Positions 22,360 through 34,639 are shown, counted from the first letter of the stretch. The stretch: 64,000 nt of DNA from Undaria pinnatifida (GCA_012845835.1 JABAKD010000023.1:9961840-10025839); one strand, 5' to 3'. The notes: generated from the sequence alone by a model not told the origin. Translations and numbers: made by a program.

Positions 22360-23460
22360 ATAATACACTCTAGCTGTGAGATCGAATATTTTGTCGAAAC
22401 TCATCTTAGCAAGCTGTGTGTGATACTCCGATCGCGCGTGTTACGGGTTGTGTGTCCTCATTAGTCTAAGGATATCAATGGATGGGCGACTCCCCTTGCA
22501 ACTACAGTGTAGCTATCAGGGTCAACATGGTGATGTTAGTCAGTCTGTGCGCGGAAAAAATAAAACCCGTTTCTGTGTGGGGGACAAAATGTGACAGCTG
22601 CGGAAAGAATTTAATCCGTTTATCAAGTGAATCCTGTAAGTCGAATAACAGGTGAGGGGAGGACGGAGTTTTGAAGTACGTGGGGGCCTGGTTGTTTTCA
22701 ATGGGCCGCGGGGTTAGGGAAGGAAGGATTTTATATATATTAATATAAATGAGAATACACTCCAGCTGTGAGATCGAAGATTTCGTCGAAACTCATCTTT
22801 GGAAGCTGTGTGTGATACTCCGATCGCGCGCATTACGAGTTGTGTGTCCTCATTAAGGATATAGGTCGGCGACTCCCCTTACAACTACAGTGTAGCTATC
22901 AGGGTCAACAGGGTGATTTTAGTCAGTCTGTGCGCGGAAACTATAAAACCCGTTTCTGAGGGGGACGAAATCTGACAGCTGTGAAGGGAAATGTATCCTT
23001 TTCTCAAGTTAATCTTGTAAGTCGAATAACCGGTGAGGGGGGGGGGGCGGAGTTTTGAAGGACGTGGGGGGCCTGGTTTTGATCAAAAGCGAGCGGGTTT
23101 GGAGGGGGCGGGGGGGAGGAAAGGGGGGGGGGAAAGGGGGGGCAATTTGTGAATGTAAGCTATAAATCCTTTCGAGGGGATGAATCTGACGGTTTTGGCA
23201 CCAGTTTATTATTGGGGGGGGGGGGGGGGGTTGGGGCGGGGGGGGGGGGCGGGGGGGGCAGCTCAATATGTGCGTGGAATTCTTACATTATTTTGAGGGG
23301 ATAAATATGACGGTTTTGGAAATAATGCATCAGTTTATCATGTATATCCTGGGGTAAGTCGTACAATCAGTGAGTAAAGAGAGGGTGGAGTGTTCGAGGG
23401 GGTGGGGTTGGGATGGGTTGCGGGGGGGGGGGGGGGGGGGAAGATCTTTAGGTGAGGGGT
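22360..23460 (-). repeat. Two adjacent R1 repeats on the minus strand
   Basis: The first copy runs from TACACTCTAGCTGTGAGATCG (22,367) to about 22,730, the second from TACACTCCAGCTGTGAGATCG (22,750) to about 23,460. Both begin beside TATATATA. The second includes two further modules (GTGAATGTAAGCTATAAATCC and TGTGCGTGGAATTCTTACATT types) separated by long G runs at 23,217-23,260 and 23,423-23,440. Confidence 0.7.
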
Positions 23461-23467
23461 TTGTTAT

Positions 23468-23842
23468 AGACCTAGGCTACGGTAGGGGGGTCCCCTTTTG
23501 GGCCTTTTATTTCAGTGGCCAGGGGTCACTCGTGCGAGTGGTCCCCTTCTGGGTCTTTTACTTCAGTGGCCAGGGGTCACTCGTGCGAGTGGTCCCCTTT
23601 TGGGCCTTTTACTTCAGTGGCCAGGGGTCCCTCGTGCGAGTAACCCCTTTGTTCCTATGCGATCTTACGCGTATTCTTCATTTTTTACATTGACGAAATT
23701 AATCCAAGATGCAAAGGTGATCTAAGCTGCGCCGAAACAAGTTCCTAAACCATCTTCATCCGTGGGGTACAGAGCCACTCGTGTGAGTAGCTCAAACACA
23801 CCAGTGAAAATGGGGGTACCCCCCCTACCGTAGCCTTGGTCT
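23468..23842. mobile_element. MITE family M2, copy 3, with internal 51-bp tandem repeat
   Basis: The best-preserved copy. The left end AGACCTAGGCTACGGTAGGG and the right end CCCTACCGTAGCCTTGGTCT are inverted repeats with one or two mismatches. Just inside the left end a 51-bp unit (CCCCTTTTGGGCC ... GGTCACTCGTGCGAGTGG) is repeated three times, multiplying the subterminal palindrome. The right half carries a single GCCACTCGTGTGAGTAGC version. Non-coding, 375 bp. It sits beside an R1 copy. No clear target duplication is seen. Confidence 0.7.
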
Positions 23843-26800
23843 GCACACGGGGTATATATTCAACATTTGTCATATATAGTCGATTTTGTCACATTACTCG
23901 CGCACCTCAACCTTTTGTCGGTGTATTCTAACGGAAGAAATGGGTGTGAGCCGTCCATTTATTGGCGATGTCGCGGTGAATAATGGCATTGCCAGGGCAT
24001 GCCACGGCTTTGCCATTAGTTAACATGACGCGATATATGACGTGCCGTGGACATGCCATGGCATGCCATAGATAGCCATGGTATGCCATAGGTATTGCTA
24101 TGGTATGCCATAGGGATTGCCATGGTATGACACATGGTGGCATCTGCCCAAAACATGTAAGATGCTGCATGTAGCGGGGCGGCGCACTGTAATTAGACAT
24201 TCACATCTTAGTCAAGATACAGGTCATTTTTTTTATCCAAAGCCCAACGATTTTTACGAGCGGCGGAGTTACGTTCGATTCTTTTTTGGAAGTGTTTCGG
24301 CGGTGATCTTTTTTTGTGGTTTGGCAGCATGTCTATGTAAGGTAGGCATTTTTATCCGGCTTGGTGTTCTCTTAATTTTGGCTTCTGGGCAAGTAAGGGA
24401 GCCGTGAGTACATTACGCTGCAGGCCTGTGTCCCGGACGAGATTCGTTGCGGTGCTATGCACGTTCAAGGTCACTGCGCTCGCTGCCCTCACTCGTTTTG
24501 TCAATGCGTTGCAGTCAACCGCGCGGAGGCGACCAGGTCCTGTTTTTTCGTGTGCGACTGTTCGATACGAGTCTGCGGATATTTAGGGGTTTTCCGTATA
24601 ATGGGGTTTCGTATTTTGTGTCGAGGCATTGTCTGGTGCGTACCTCGGCGTGTGGGGCCGCCTAACTGAGAGGCAGTTACTGGTGACAATCAGGTACGAT
24701 CCAGAATTTTATGACAACATTATGTCCGCATGTTTGTCAGGGTGGTGCGCGTCAACAAGGTCCGACTCAACCCTGTGTGGTTAATGTGTGTGCAGCCTTT
24801 GACGACAGGTGCTGCGCTTCTTCTTTGTGCGTGTCCAAGAGCCTGCGATAACCAGGTGGGGCTCTGTGTTTTATACCGTATAGTATGCTCGTCACCTACT
24901 CCATAGAAGCACTCCACGTGGTTACGTAAAACACAGCATACAGCAATCGAATTCCAAATCGATCATAGAGAGTTTCCGGGCGCAGAGCTAACAGAAGGGG
25001 TGCTCTTCCGGATGAAGAGGAAGAGCTGCTTTCGTCAGCAGTTTTAGAAGATGTCAATGAATCTGGCTGGGGCGAGAGGCGAGTTAAACTGAGCTAAATG
25101 CGAATTTGTCTGATCACGATTCGAGTTCGGCTGAGCAAGATGCGACGTTGGCTAAGCAAGACGCGGCGTTGACAGCGGAGGGGCGTTGAGGATGGCCGCC
25201 GAGGCAGGGGTCCAGAAAGCTACCGTTTGGAGGAGGTCGTATCCCATACAGCAGGCAAGAACTGGACAGCCTATGGCTGAGCATAAGGCAACCGCGACCA
25301 GGCTCCACCGTCGCTCCTCCAGGCTTCTCGAAAGAGTCTGCGGGCGACCAATTTTTCAATGGACGTAGCCAGCTGCATTTGTGGTCGAGCGGAATTCAAA
25401 GTTTTTATGGCACGCGGTTTGATCGAGGCTCAACCCCAGTCGGACATTCGGAGGCTTACGAGGGAAGGAAAAGCTCAACTGACCAGTCAATTGTCATGGG
25501 CAGCGGGGATTTGATACGTGCGAGATCGTTGAAGGCATGGGAATTCCTGATGAAAACCATGCAAGAAGAACTTGTTGAGGAAAACATGCATGCCCGAGGG
25601 AGGTGGATGGACAGCGATTGCCCCGTCCCCGTCGCAGGAGTGACCAAGCCCAGTAATCGCAAGCGCCCCGAGAAATCGAGGTGTGGCACCACCCGACAGC
25701 AAACGAATAAAAAATTGAGCATGAAAAATCCCACATCTCTAGTACTTTTTTTCCTCGCTAGAACTGTAGTCTGTTCCGTGCTCGCGTTTCATTATTCGAT
25801 CCACGCTGCCCGACGACATCATCGGACGCGTGCTGCGAGAGAGGTTGCACCACTTGCCTTTGATGTTCCTCAATTAGGGGGATTAAGACATACCTCGCCC
25901 AAACGTTGATTAAGAGAAAATAATAACTGCTATCAAACCGGATGACGAATTCCATGGCCTTGGCATACGACGAGATTCAAATTTATGTAAGAAAGACACC
26001 TATGTCCGACGATTAACGGTAAAGGAGCCCCACTAGGCAGAAACCATTCCAGACAAAACGTGTCACCTCCATCGCAGCACGGGTCATCGGTACACAATGC
26101 GGTTTGACCTCTCTGCTGTCTGCCAAGACGCAGCTATACATACAACTAGACGCAGGGCAACAGCAGCACCAGCACATCTCTTCAACCTCGTACCCATATG
26201 CTGCACCTACCACGCTGCGAAGTCCGTTGTACACCTCGCAGGCGCCGAAACTTATAATACAGCTCGCCTGACAAAATTCCTCCCGTCTACCAGGGACAAT
26301 ATCGACAAGGGCCAAGGATGAGGTAGGCCGGGCACCACCGTTTCCCGTCGCGGGTTTGAGAGATTCGCACGACAAGTGACTCCGTTGCCCACGGATATAT
26401 GTTGGGGAAATCGGTGGTCGCTATTCGAGAATACAGGATGGTCCGCTTGTGGTCTTTTTGCGGCTGCGTTGGGCGGTGAAGTGCGCTCGAATTCTTGCTT
26501 TACTGGATTTGGAAGGTATCGGGCATGCGGGGGTACTATATTCGTTCAAAGGGGCACTTTATGACCAGTCAAACGGGGGTAGAGGTCAAGTATGATAGAT
26601 TTTGTGGGGTATACCCCCATACGAGTTCGAGTCAAAGGGGGCATTAGGTTGCCCGCTACTTCGCCGCGGCCCCGTGAGCCCCAATACCGTGCCCTGAAAA
26701 AAGCACGAAAGTGTGCGTGGTCGGCATGGGTTGTGGGCGTCAAGCCAGCACGTTAAAAACTGCACTTCAGGCAGTTTGGGGCACGAGAGCAGGCCTGTTC

Positions 26801-29250
26801 CGCCGCCGTGTTTCCCGAAATTGCCCAATACTCATATTTTAACAGGTTTTTTTTTAATGCCGAAATTACGATTGAAAATCCTTAATGCAAGTAGCTTATC
26901 GCGATAGCAAAGGAACAGGGGGGTTACTCGCACGAGTGACCCTGAGTCACTGCGATATATTCCCCCAACCGTGACCCCCAGGGTCTAAGCCATCACTTCT
27001 CGCTTTGTTGTTGCGCTCGGCGCGCCACTCTGGGACGTAGTCTCACCGGGCATGACCCACATGGAGCATGGCCCACATACTGCAATCAGTATTTTTTTCG
27101 CCGAAACGCGCAGAGCTCAAGCAGAGCTCCATAATAAAAACTCGCTTTTTTGTTTTTCTTAAAAGTCGAAAATTCCGCACGTGTTTTAATAAAGTCTGTA
27201 AAAAAATTCGCTCTGCCGCTGCTTTTCCTGCTGGATCAATATGTGATCCTTATCCTTTCCCCTGGTAACTAGTCACGTCCGGTGCTTCTGTGCGTGAATA
27301 TTTGTACGCTTTCGTATATAACAGATGTGTCCTTCCAGTGTGTGCGGTCACAAAGAAAGTCAGTATAACACCGGAGCTGCAGTCACAGAGTCAGTCATAA
27401 CCCCAAGCTTCTGTCTGAGCGCCAGTTTGTGTTTACGTACGATTGACAATTCCAACCATTCGCATCCCGCGCAATCATTGCCCTTGCCTATCTTTTACCG
27501 ACCCCTGAGGAGTCGAGTTCTGGGGACACAAACAACGAAGCAGAGATAAACATTGCGAACACGGTAGCGGCTACGGTTGAAGAGAGGGTAGTGGGAGCCT
27601 GATATATCCCTCTTAAATCGGGAGTTCTCCTATATCGTATTGTCTACGATATAAGAGAGCATTCTTATATACCGCTCGCGTTTAGGTGCACCGCCGGGTT
27701 TTTTTTGCGACAACCTGGCCAAGTCTCAAGCCACTGCTTGCACCCGCGGGGCTCTTGCCTTTGCACCCCGAGGAGTCGCCCTTCTCTGGCTACGCCCCAG
27801 CACTACCCGCTCCTCGAGTCTCGCTCTCCCGGGAGGTCGCACAGGTGGGGCAGATGCGGTGCATCTCGCTGGTGCCACGCGGGTCCAGCACACCACAGTT
27901 GTCAGATGGAGGTACTGGCCGCAGACTCCTCGGCATTTGCGATTTGTGAAATGCGGCGGGCCTGGTGTGCTATTGGGGGCCGCTGTGCAGCGACTGCCCG
28001 CTGCGCAGGGCATGGTGTCTGCAGCTGTGTGGGTGTGTGTTCGTCTGTTAATGTGTGTGATCGCTGCGCGACTCTTCCAGAAAAAGTCCGATTAAAAAGA
28101 AAATTTGATGAAAAAAGACAAATTCTCTCTTAAATCGATTTTGGTCGTGTCACGCCAGTTTGATTCACCTAAAAATAAAATCGTTACTTTCTTATGAACA
28201 TTTTCTCTTAAACCGTAGCCGGTACTGTATAGGGGAAATTTGGTTTGGCTATGCAATGGCCATCGCAACGAACACGCTGACAAAAAAAATTCGTGCAAAA
28301 ATGCACGGCAGAATATGTTTGTACTGTATAACATTGTTTCAAATACGAAGCGTGGAGGTTCAGATTGTTTTGTGTAAAAATGAGTAAGATTCGCTGTTTC
28401 CTTACAATGACTTGGCTTAAGTGTAGGATCAAGTTTTTCACTAGCTTCTGTATAATGATGTTGAATATAGGCAGGTCAGATCGTCAATTTTGTTCTAAAA
28501 AAATATCTACTTACATGCTTTGGAGTATGTATGTAAAACGAGGTACGAGAGGGGATGTTTCTCTGTCTACACTGCACTATTAGGTCAAACTGTGTACCGT
28601 GTTTAAAGGAAAATTGAATCATCATACTGAAGTATATTAGTGTTCACCGATCGATGGAGATGGTATGATAATTCTCTCTACAGTAGAGATGCAGAGATTC
28701 CTTGGTCGGATAATCGTCAGAGCGGACCCGTGATTTCTGTTCATCTTGCAGTGGAATATCGTTGTATGGATGCTTAGGCGGTGGATGTTCTCATACGTGC
28801 GCCCTTTGTGGGGAGTCATCCAGTAGAAACATGTACTGATGATGCTAGTACTACTTTGTGGTATGGTATCAAAAGAAGATTTTTGACATTTATTTTGTGT
28901 TGGTGTAGTCTATATGGTATACCTGGAAAAAGGATTACGACTTGGAGTAACCGCATGTATGTAGGAATGTTGTGGAAGTGTTAGGATATAACCAATATTT
29001 GAGTCAATGTTCAGTACACTGCTCTTGTGTATCGTAGATCTCATACGTGTCGGTTCCAGTGTAACGTAGTACGTATGTGTGCTGATCAATTACTTCCGTA
29101 GGATTCTCCGCTTGATATCCAGGTAGCTCACTCTCTCGTGTGGCTCTCTCTTGTAGATCTTTCCGGATCATAGCTGCCCTGGTCATCTCTGGGAAGCAGC
29201 AGCAGTCGTCTTGGCTCCTGCAACTCTGCGGTTTATATCTGTTTTTATTG
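23843..29250. other. Long unassigned region with scattered repeat remnants
   Basis: No host gene is recognised. A palindromic CCATGG/GCATGC-rich microsatellite lies at 24,040-24,135. Around 25,970-26,090 a block (ACCTCCATCGCAGCACGGGT) resembles the right end of the M4 family near 61.8 kb, and 26,905-26,985 holds an M2-like palindrome (GGTTACTCGCACGAGTGACC) with a CCCCCAACCGT end. The 176-codon plus frame at 25,379-25,909 has no motif I can name. 27,700-28,090 is GC-rich; 28,100-29,200 is AT-rich with nothing identifiable. Confidence 0.3.
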
Positions 29251-30104
29251 GGCGGGTTCCGAGCTAAAGCCGGATATTTTTCACGAGATTTTCAGAACGC
29301 GGCAACCACGAGGATTTGAGCTCTGAAAAATCGCACAAACTTCCTCTAGGTTATGGGAATTACGAAAATATACTTCTTTTTTTATTTGGCCGTCGTGATG
29401 GTAAGTTACTCGCGAATAATTATCTAAAATTGAGGTAAAATAGCATCCGCGGGCCCCCCAAGAAAATTTCAAACGCCTCCGAATCTTATAAACTTTTCAG
29501 GTTGTGGTAATTTTGGGGTGTAGATCACGAATCTGTCGTTAGATTTTTGATCGGGATCGATTTGACCTTAATACAGCTGCGCACAGATACGTGCAAAAAG
29601 AGGCCATAACCTGGGATTTACTAGGGATTAGACTGAAAAACTCCCACCCGTGGAAAACGATCCACACGTTGATTAGAGCTCTGTAAAACTTCGATTTGAG
29701 GTGATTTTAGGGTGGGGGACACGAAGATAACAGTGGATTGTCCTAGTTATGCTTTTGGGATCGACTTACGGCTGCCCAAAAGCTGACCTTAGTTGAGCAA
29801 TTTCAAATTTCCTGGGACTTTTTATTCTCGGTTCCGGGCTCGAGTTTTTGTCTGAACAACTTTCTGAGTGGCTCTACCCCCCCTAATTCGACCAAGCGGA
29901 AGCGATTGCCGCCATGTCCGAGAAAAAAAAAGTTCGGCAATGCGGAGAAAAAAAAAGTTTAACCCGAAGGGAAACTTTTTTTTTTGGGGACATTTTTTTA
30001 GACGCCGTTTTTGGCCGTTTGAAAGCGAACCACGAAGTCAATTTTTTTTTTTTTTCTTGATTCCAAGCCCGGAAGAGCAATCCGGCTTTAGCTCGGAACC
30101 CGCC
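29251..30104. mobile_element. MITE with perfect 25-bp TIR and ATTG duplication
   Basis: The left end at 29,251-29,275 (GGCGGGTTCCGAGCTAAAGC and five more bases) is the exact reverse complement of 30,080-30,104. Both ends are flanked by ATTG (29,247-29,250 and 30,105-30,108), a likely 4-bp target duplication. The 854-bp interior has poly-T/poly-A runs and no transposase frame. The perfect TIR indicates a recent insertion. I cannot assign the superfamily from a 4-bp duplication alone. Confidence 0.8.
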
Positions 30105-30979
30105 ATTGATTGGCCAAATTGGGCGCCACCGTTGTACTGTTCAACATCTTCTCTACATCTCGAAAGCACTTCGTCTTCCGGGCTATCCTCTCGCTCCGTG
30201 TCATCACCTCTACAAACATCGACGGCACAGCCTCTCAAACCACCGTGCCAGGGTATCACACATTATCAATTACAAGGGCATTTTATTGTTGTATGATAGA
30301 CCAAAGAGATATTATGGCATACGAGAGTCTGTGGGTATTTTTTGGGATTGAGACGAGGAGGATTTCAGACTCGAGACGGATGACGCCCCCTTTCGTCACT
30401 TCCCTTTTCCCCTTACTTCCTTCCTCTCGTATTGGGGACTTTCAATTTTTACAACCCCCTGCCCACCGTCTTCTCAGTCAGGAGGAGGCAATCATATTAT
30501 ACATATGTTTACCTCTTCTTCACGACGAGCGTCCATGGGTGTATTGGGAATCTTCTGTCTACGCTATTGATCCACACGAGTTTTCCGAACATGGAGTACT
30601 CCCAACGCGATCGTGCAATACGCGGAGCAATTTGTTTTCGCCCCCACTTTGAACAAGCCTGGGTAGGTGTTGAAACATATTAGGCTTGTCATTGGTCGAC
30701 GTGAATTTCGATCTTCTAGAGACACCCCAAGGCGTTGTAAAAAAACAAAATTGGCCATGTCAATCTTCTTCCGCTAGTCATAGAGGTCAGCATAACGTGA
30801 CACGTTCACCATAAATCTAGTTATTGCGTGCGACACTCGAGGGGGCTCCAGACAAATTGCATATTTATACTTTCACCAACCTGTAACAACGCCCCCACAA
30901 GAGATTTTTGGATAAACTAAAATTGCTAACCGATGTCCACCAACTTACGGGTGAGGCATATGCACACATATATATATAT
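30105..30979. other. Unassigned sequence
   Basis: A 180-codon plus frame (30,110-30,652) begins inside the MITE's right flank and has no recognisable domain. The sequence becomes TA-rich at 30,960-30,985, where an R1 copy begins. Confidence 0.3.
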
Positions 30980-31770
30980 ATTATAAAAAATAAAATACAA
31001 TCCAGCTGTGAGATCGAAGATTTCGTCGAAACTCATCTTTGCAGGCTGTGTTTGATACTCCGATCGCGCGCATGACGAGTTGTGTGTCCTCATTAAGGAT
31101 ATAGGTCGGCGACTCCCGTTACAACTACAGTGTAGCTATCAGGGTCAACAGGGTGATTTAAGTCAGTCTGTGCGCGGAAACTATAAAACCCGTTTCTGAG
31201 GGGGACGAAATCTGACAGCTGTGTAGGGAAATGTATCCCTTCATCAAGTGAATCTTGTAAGTCAAGTAACCGGTTAGGGGGGGGGGGCGGAGTTTTGAAG
31301 GACGTGGGGGCCTGGTTTTGATCAAAAGCGAGCGGGTTTGGAGAGGGGGGGAGGAAAGGGGGGGCATTTTGTGCATGTAAGATATAAATCTTTTCAAGGG
31401 GATAAATCTGACGGTTTTGGCACCAGTTTATTATTGGGGGGGGGTGGGGGGGGGTTGGGACGGGGGGGGGGGGCGTGTGGGGCAGCTCAATATGTGCGTG
31501 GAAACTATACATTACTTTGAGGGGATAAATGTGACGGTTTTGGAAATAATGCATCAGTTTATCATGTATATCCCGGGGTAAGTCGTACAATCAGTGAGTA
31601 AAGAGAGGGTGGAGTGTTCGACGGGGTGGGGTTGGGATGGGTTGCGGGGGGGGGGGAGGGGGGGGGTGGGGGGGGGGGAGGTGGGGGGTGGGGGCGGGGG
31701 GGGGGGCGAAGGGGGGGGGGGAAAGGAAGGGCTTTAGGTGAGGGGTTTGTTATACGTGTTGTGCTAGGTC
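30980..31770 (-). repeat. R1 repeat, long copy with three tandem modules
   Basis: Starts at TACAATCCAGCTGTGAGATCG beside a TATATATA tract and runs through the core. Three related modules (CGGAAACTATAAAACCCG, GTAAGATATAAATCTTTTC, GGAAACTATACATTACTTTG) follow, each ending in GACGGTTTTGG- or TGACAGC-like sequence and separated by G tracts. On the minus strand one frame stays open for 165 codons (31,093-31,590) and repeats a QNRxIYPL motif once per module. A protein is possible but not supported beyond this. Confidence 0.65.
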
Positions 31771-31853
31771 TAGGCTATGGTGCGGGTGATGGGGAAGAAG
31801 GGGGCGTTCGAGGCGGGGGGGGGGGGGGGGAGGGGGCACAGCGGCATGGATGG

Positions 31854-32353
31854 NNNNNNNNNNNNNNNNNNNNNNNNNNNNNNNNNNNNNNNNNNNNNNN
31901 NNNNNNNNNNNNNNNNNNNNNNNNNNNNNNNNNNNNNNNNNNNNNNNNNNNNNNNNNNNNNNNNNNNNNNNNNNNNNNNNNNNNNNNNNNNNNNNNNNNN
32001 NNNNNNNNNNNNNNNNNNNNNNNNNNNNNNNNNNNNNNNNNNNNNNNNNNNNNNNNNNNNNNNNNNNNNNNNNNNNNNNNNNNNNNNNNNNNNNNNNNNN
32101 NNNNNNNNNNNNNNNNNNNNNNNNNNNNNNNNNNNNNNNNNNNNNNNNNNNNNNNNNNNNNNNNNNNNNNNNNNNNNNNNNNNNNNNNNNNNNNNNNNNN
32201 NNNNNNNNNNNNNNNNNNNNNNNNNNNNNNNNNNNNNNNNNNNNNNNNNNNNNNNNNNNNNNNNNNNNNNNNNNNNNNNNNNNNNNNNNNNNNNNNNNNN
32301 NNNNNNNNNNNNNNNNNNNNNNNNNNNNNNNNNNNNNNNNNNNNNNNNNNNNN
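31854..32353. other. Assembly gap (500 N)
   Basis: Exactly 500 undetermined bases, the conventional placeholder for a scaffold gap of unknown length. It lies immediately after G runs of R1 and in front of a LINE fragment. Open frames crossing it are artefacts. Confidence 0.99.
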
Positions 32354-32748
32354 ATTTCAGTGCTAAGGTTTCTGTCTGCGGTGATAGTCCCGCCCAAGTA
32401 TACAAACTGGATTGTTTGTTTGTAAACCTGGCCGGCTGCATTGATCGTGAAGGACACCTTCCCCCCGCTTTTGGTTTCCAGGCACATTATCTCTGTTTTT
32501 GCCTCGGATACTGTAAGCCCGAACGACAAGCACGCAGTCACGATCGCCGTCATCATCCTCTCCAGCCCTTTCTGATGATCGCGATACGATGCCCGCATCG
32601 TCCGCGTACAACATACCCCACAATCTCTGCACCCCCTCCCCCTCCTTCCCCCTCCGTCCGTCGACTTTGCCTGTGGTGCGTGAAGTGCCCTTATTCTCGC
32701 CTTCCTTCTTTCCTTGGAGCTGCACCATGTTGTCCGTGATGGCTGCAT
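32354..32748 (-). pseudogene. LINE reverse transcriptase fragment cut by the gap
   Basis: Minus-strand remnants read GMLYADDAGIVSRSSE (YADD at about 32,597-32,608), then after a frame change GLERMMTAIVTACLSFGL, TVSEAKTEIMCL and QTIQFVYLGGTI. This is the catalytic palm and following region of a non-LTR RT. From memory of the family, it would precede the DRPGV and EVVETLLYG segments found at 14.5 kb, so it probably belongs to family B. The coding sequence ends at the gap. A single-base frame change near 32,570 breaks it. Confidence 0.75.
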
Positions 32749-32754
32749 CAGCGA

Positions 32755-33330
32755 GGATATAGGTCGGCGACTCCCCTTACAACCACAGCGTAGCTATCAG
32801 GGTCAACAGGGTGATTTTAGCCAGTCTGTGCGCGGAAACTATAAAACCCGTTTCTGAGGGGGACAAAATCTGACAGCTGTGAAGGGAAAGGTATCCTTTT
32901 CTCAAGTAAATCTTGTAAGTCGAATAACCGGTGAGGGGGGGAGGCGGAGTTTGGAAGTACGTGGGGGCCTGGTTTTGATCAAAAGCATGCGGGTTTGGAG
33001 GGGGGGGGAGGAAAGGGGGGGCAATTTGTGCATGTAAGCTATAAATCTTCTCAAGGGGATAAATCTGACGGTTTTGGCACCAGCTTATTATTGGGGGGGG
33101 GGGGGGGCGGGGTCGGGGCGGGGGCCGGGGCGTGTGGGGCAGCTCCATATGTGCGGGAAAACGATACATTATTTTGAGGGGATAAATGTGACGGTTTTGG
33201 AAATAATGCATCAGTTTATCATGTATATCCTGGGGTAGGTCGTACAATCAGTGAGTAAAGAGAGGGTGGAGTGTTCGAGGGGGTGGGGTTGGGATGGGGG
33301 GGGGGGGGGGGGGGGATTTTTCAGGAGGTT
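32755..33330 (-). repeat. R1 repeat, minus strand, adjoining the LINE fragment
   Basis: Core from GGATATAGGTCGGCGACTCC onward plus the two G-tract-separated modules. The first about 120 bp of the family (from CAGCTGTGAGATCG) is absent and replaced by LINE sequence at 32,750, so the LINE and R1 share a breakpoint. Confidence 0.65.
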
Positions 33331-33354
33331 TAGGTCACAAAAAATATTCAAATA

Positions 33355-34335
33355 CACTTCGGCTGTGAGATCAAAGATATGTAGCAGCTTGTTATACGCG
33401 TGGTGCTAGGTCTAGGCGATCGTGCGGGTGGTCGGAAAAGAGGGGGCGTTGGAGGGGGGGGGGGGGGGGGAGAATTGAACATTACGTCATGGATGGTCAG
33501 AAAGATAATGACGTGATATCAACTGCGTATAGGTGCTTATTACTCAGGCCGATTTCGATTGTGAGTGGGGCGTTTGGACAAACTAGGCGGAAGGGGGGGG
33601 GGGGTCGTGGGACGGGGGGGGGGGGGGAGAGAGTTTGGGTTTTTCATGAACAAGAGGGGTCAGGAGGGGGGGAGGGGAGGGGGGGGGGGGGGAGGGGGGC
33701 GGGATTTTTCAATATGTGCGCGGAAACTATAAATCCTCAAAGGGGACAAACCTGACGATTGAAGCAATAAGACATCCCTTTATATCATCTGGCTTGTAAT
33801 GTTTACTATTCTAGAAGGTTTGATGTTAGATGCAGCATGCAACCCAGTTATTAAGTGTAGTAAATAACGTGTTAAATCTTCATATTTTGTTGTATGATAC
33901 ATGGATCGAAAGCAAGACTATTTTATAGAATATTTTTAGTTACCATTATTTTCTGACATCTCTAATTATGAGAAAGAGATACGCATTGTCAAATACAACA
34001 GGCGAGGTGATGTGGTCATGCACTGTTTGTCACCATCATCATACAGTTACCATTATTTTCTGACATCGCTGATTATACGAAAGAGATACGTATTGCCAAA
34101 TACAGCATGCGACGTGATGTATGTGGCCATGTACTGTCTCCGCCATTGAGCATTATACATGTGCTCAATTACGTTACCTCGTTAGTCATACTTGGTATAC
34201 ACCCGCTCAATTACGTTACCTCGTTAGTCATATTTCTCTTGGCATAGGTTGGGAGGCGATCATGCAGACGGTATGTACGAAATACCCTACGTAATGGGTT
34301 GGTAAGGTTGTTCACCGCGATTTTAACACATCTGC
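33355..34335. repeat. Left arm of a large inverted repeat
   Basis: Blocks in this arm recur as reverse complements in 35,205-36,110: TGTGCTAGG/GGTGCTAGGTCTAGGCGAT near 33,400, a CGATTTCGATTGTGAGTGGG block near 33,550, TTACCATTATTTTCTGACAT at 33,940 (and again at 34,045), AATACAACAGGCGAGGTGAT, and GGCGATCATGCAGACGGTAT near 34,255. The arms are imperfect and contain local duplications. Confidence 0.65.
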
Positions 34336-34639
34336 CTGTGACTCCTTTTCCAAATTATTTTTTGTTTCAAATAAATGTACGATTTCACGCTTAGGATTTT
34401 ACCTTGTCGATGTGGGGCTCTATATATACAACCTGGATTGATGTAAACGAAAGAAACTCCACTCAGCGATCATCTACCACACGCTAGAGCATGTTTTCAT
34501 GAGCACCACTAACAACAGCACCAGATATGCATGCGACATCTACATGAGACCAAAAAATCTTCGACGACAGTGGGGAGAAAACAGGGCTTACAGCAGTCGT
34601 ACACTACTAGACACAATAATTAAAATGTGAAGAGGAAGT

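Noticed and set aside
31750-32748. Very long open frames (190-332 codons) around 31.8-32.7 kb
   Set aside because: They run through the 500 undetermined bases; only the flanking LINE residues are real.
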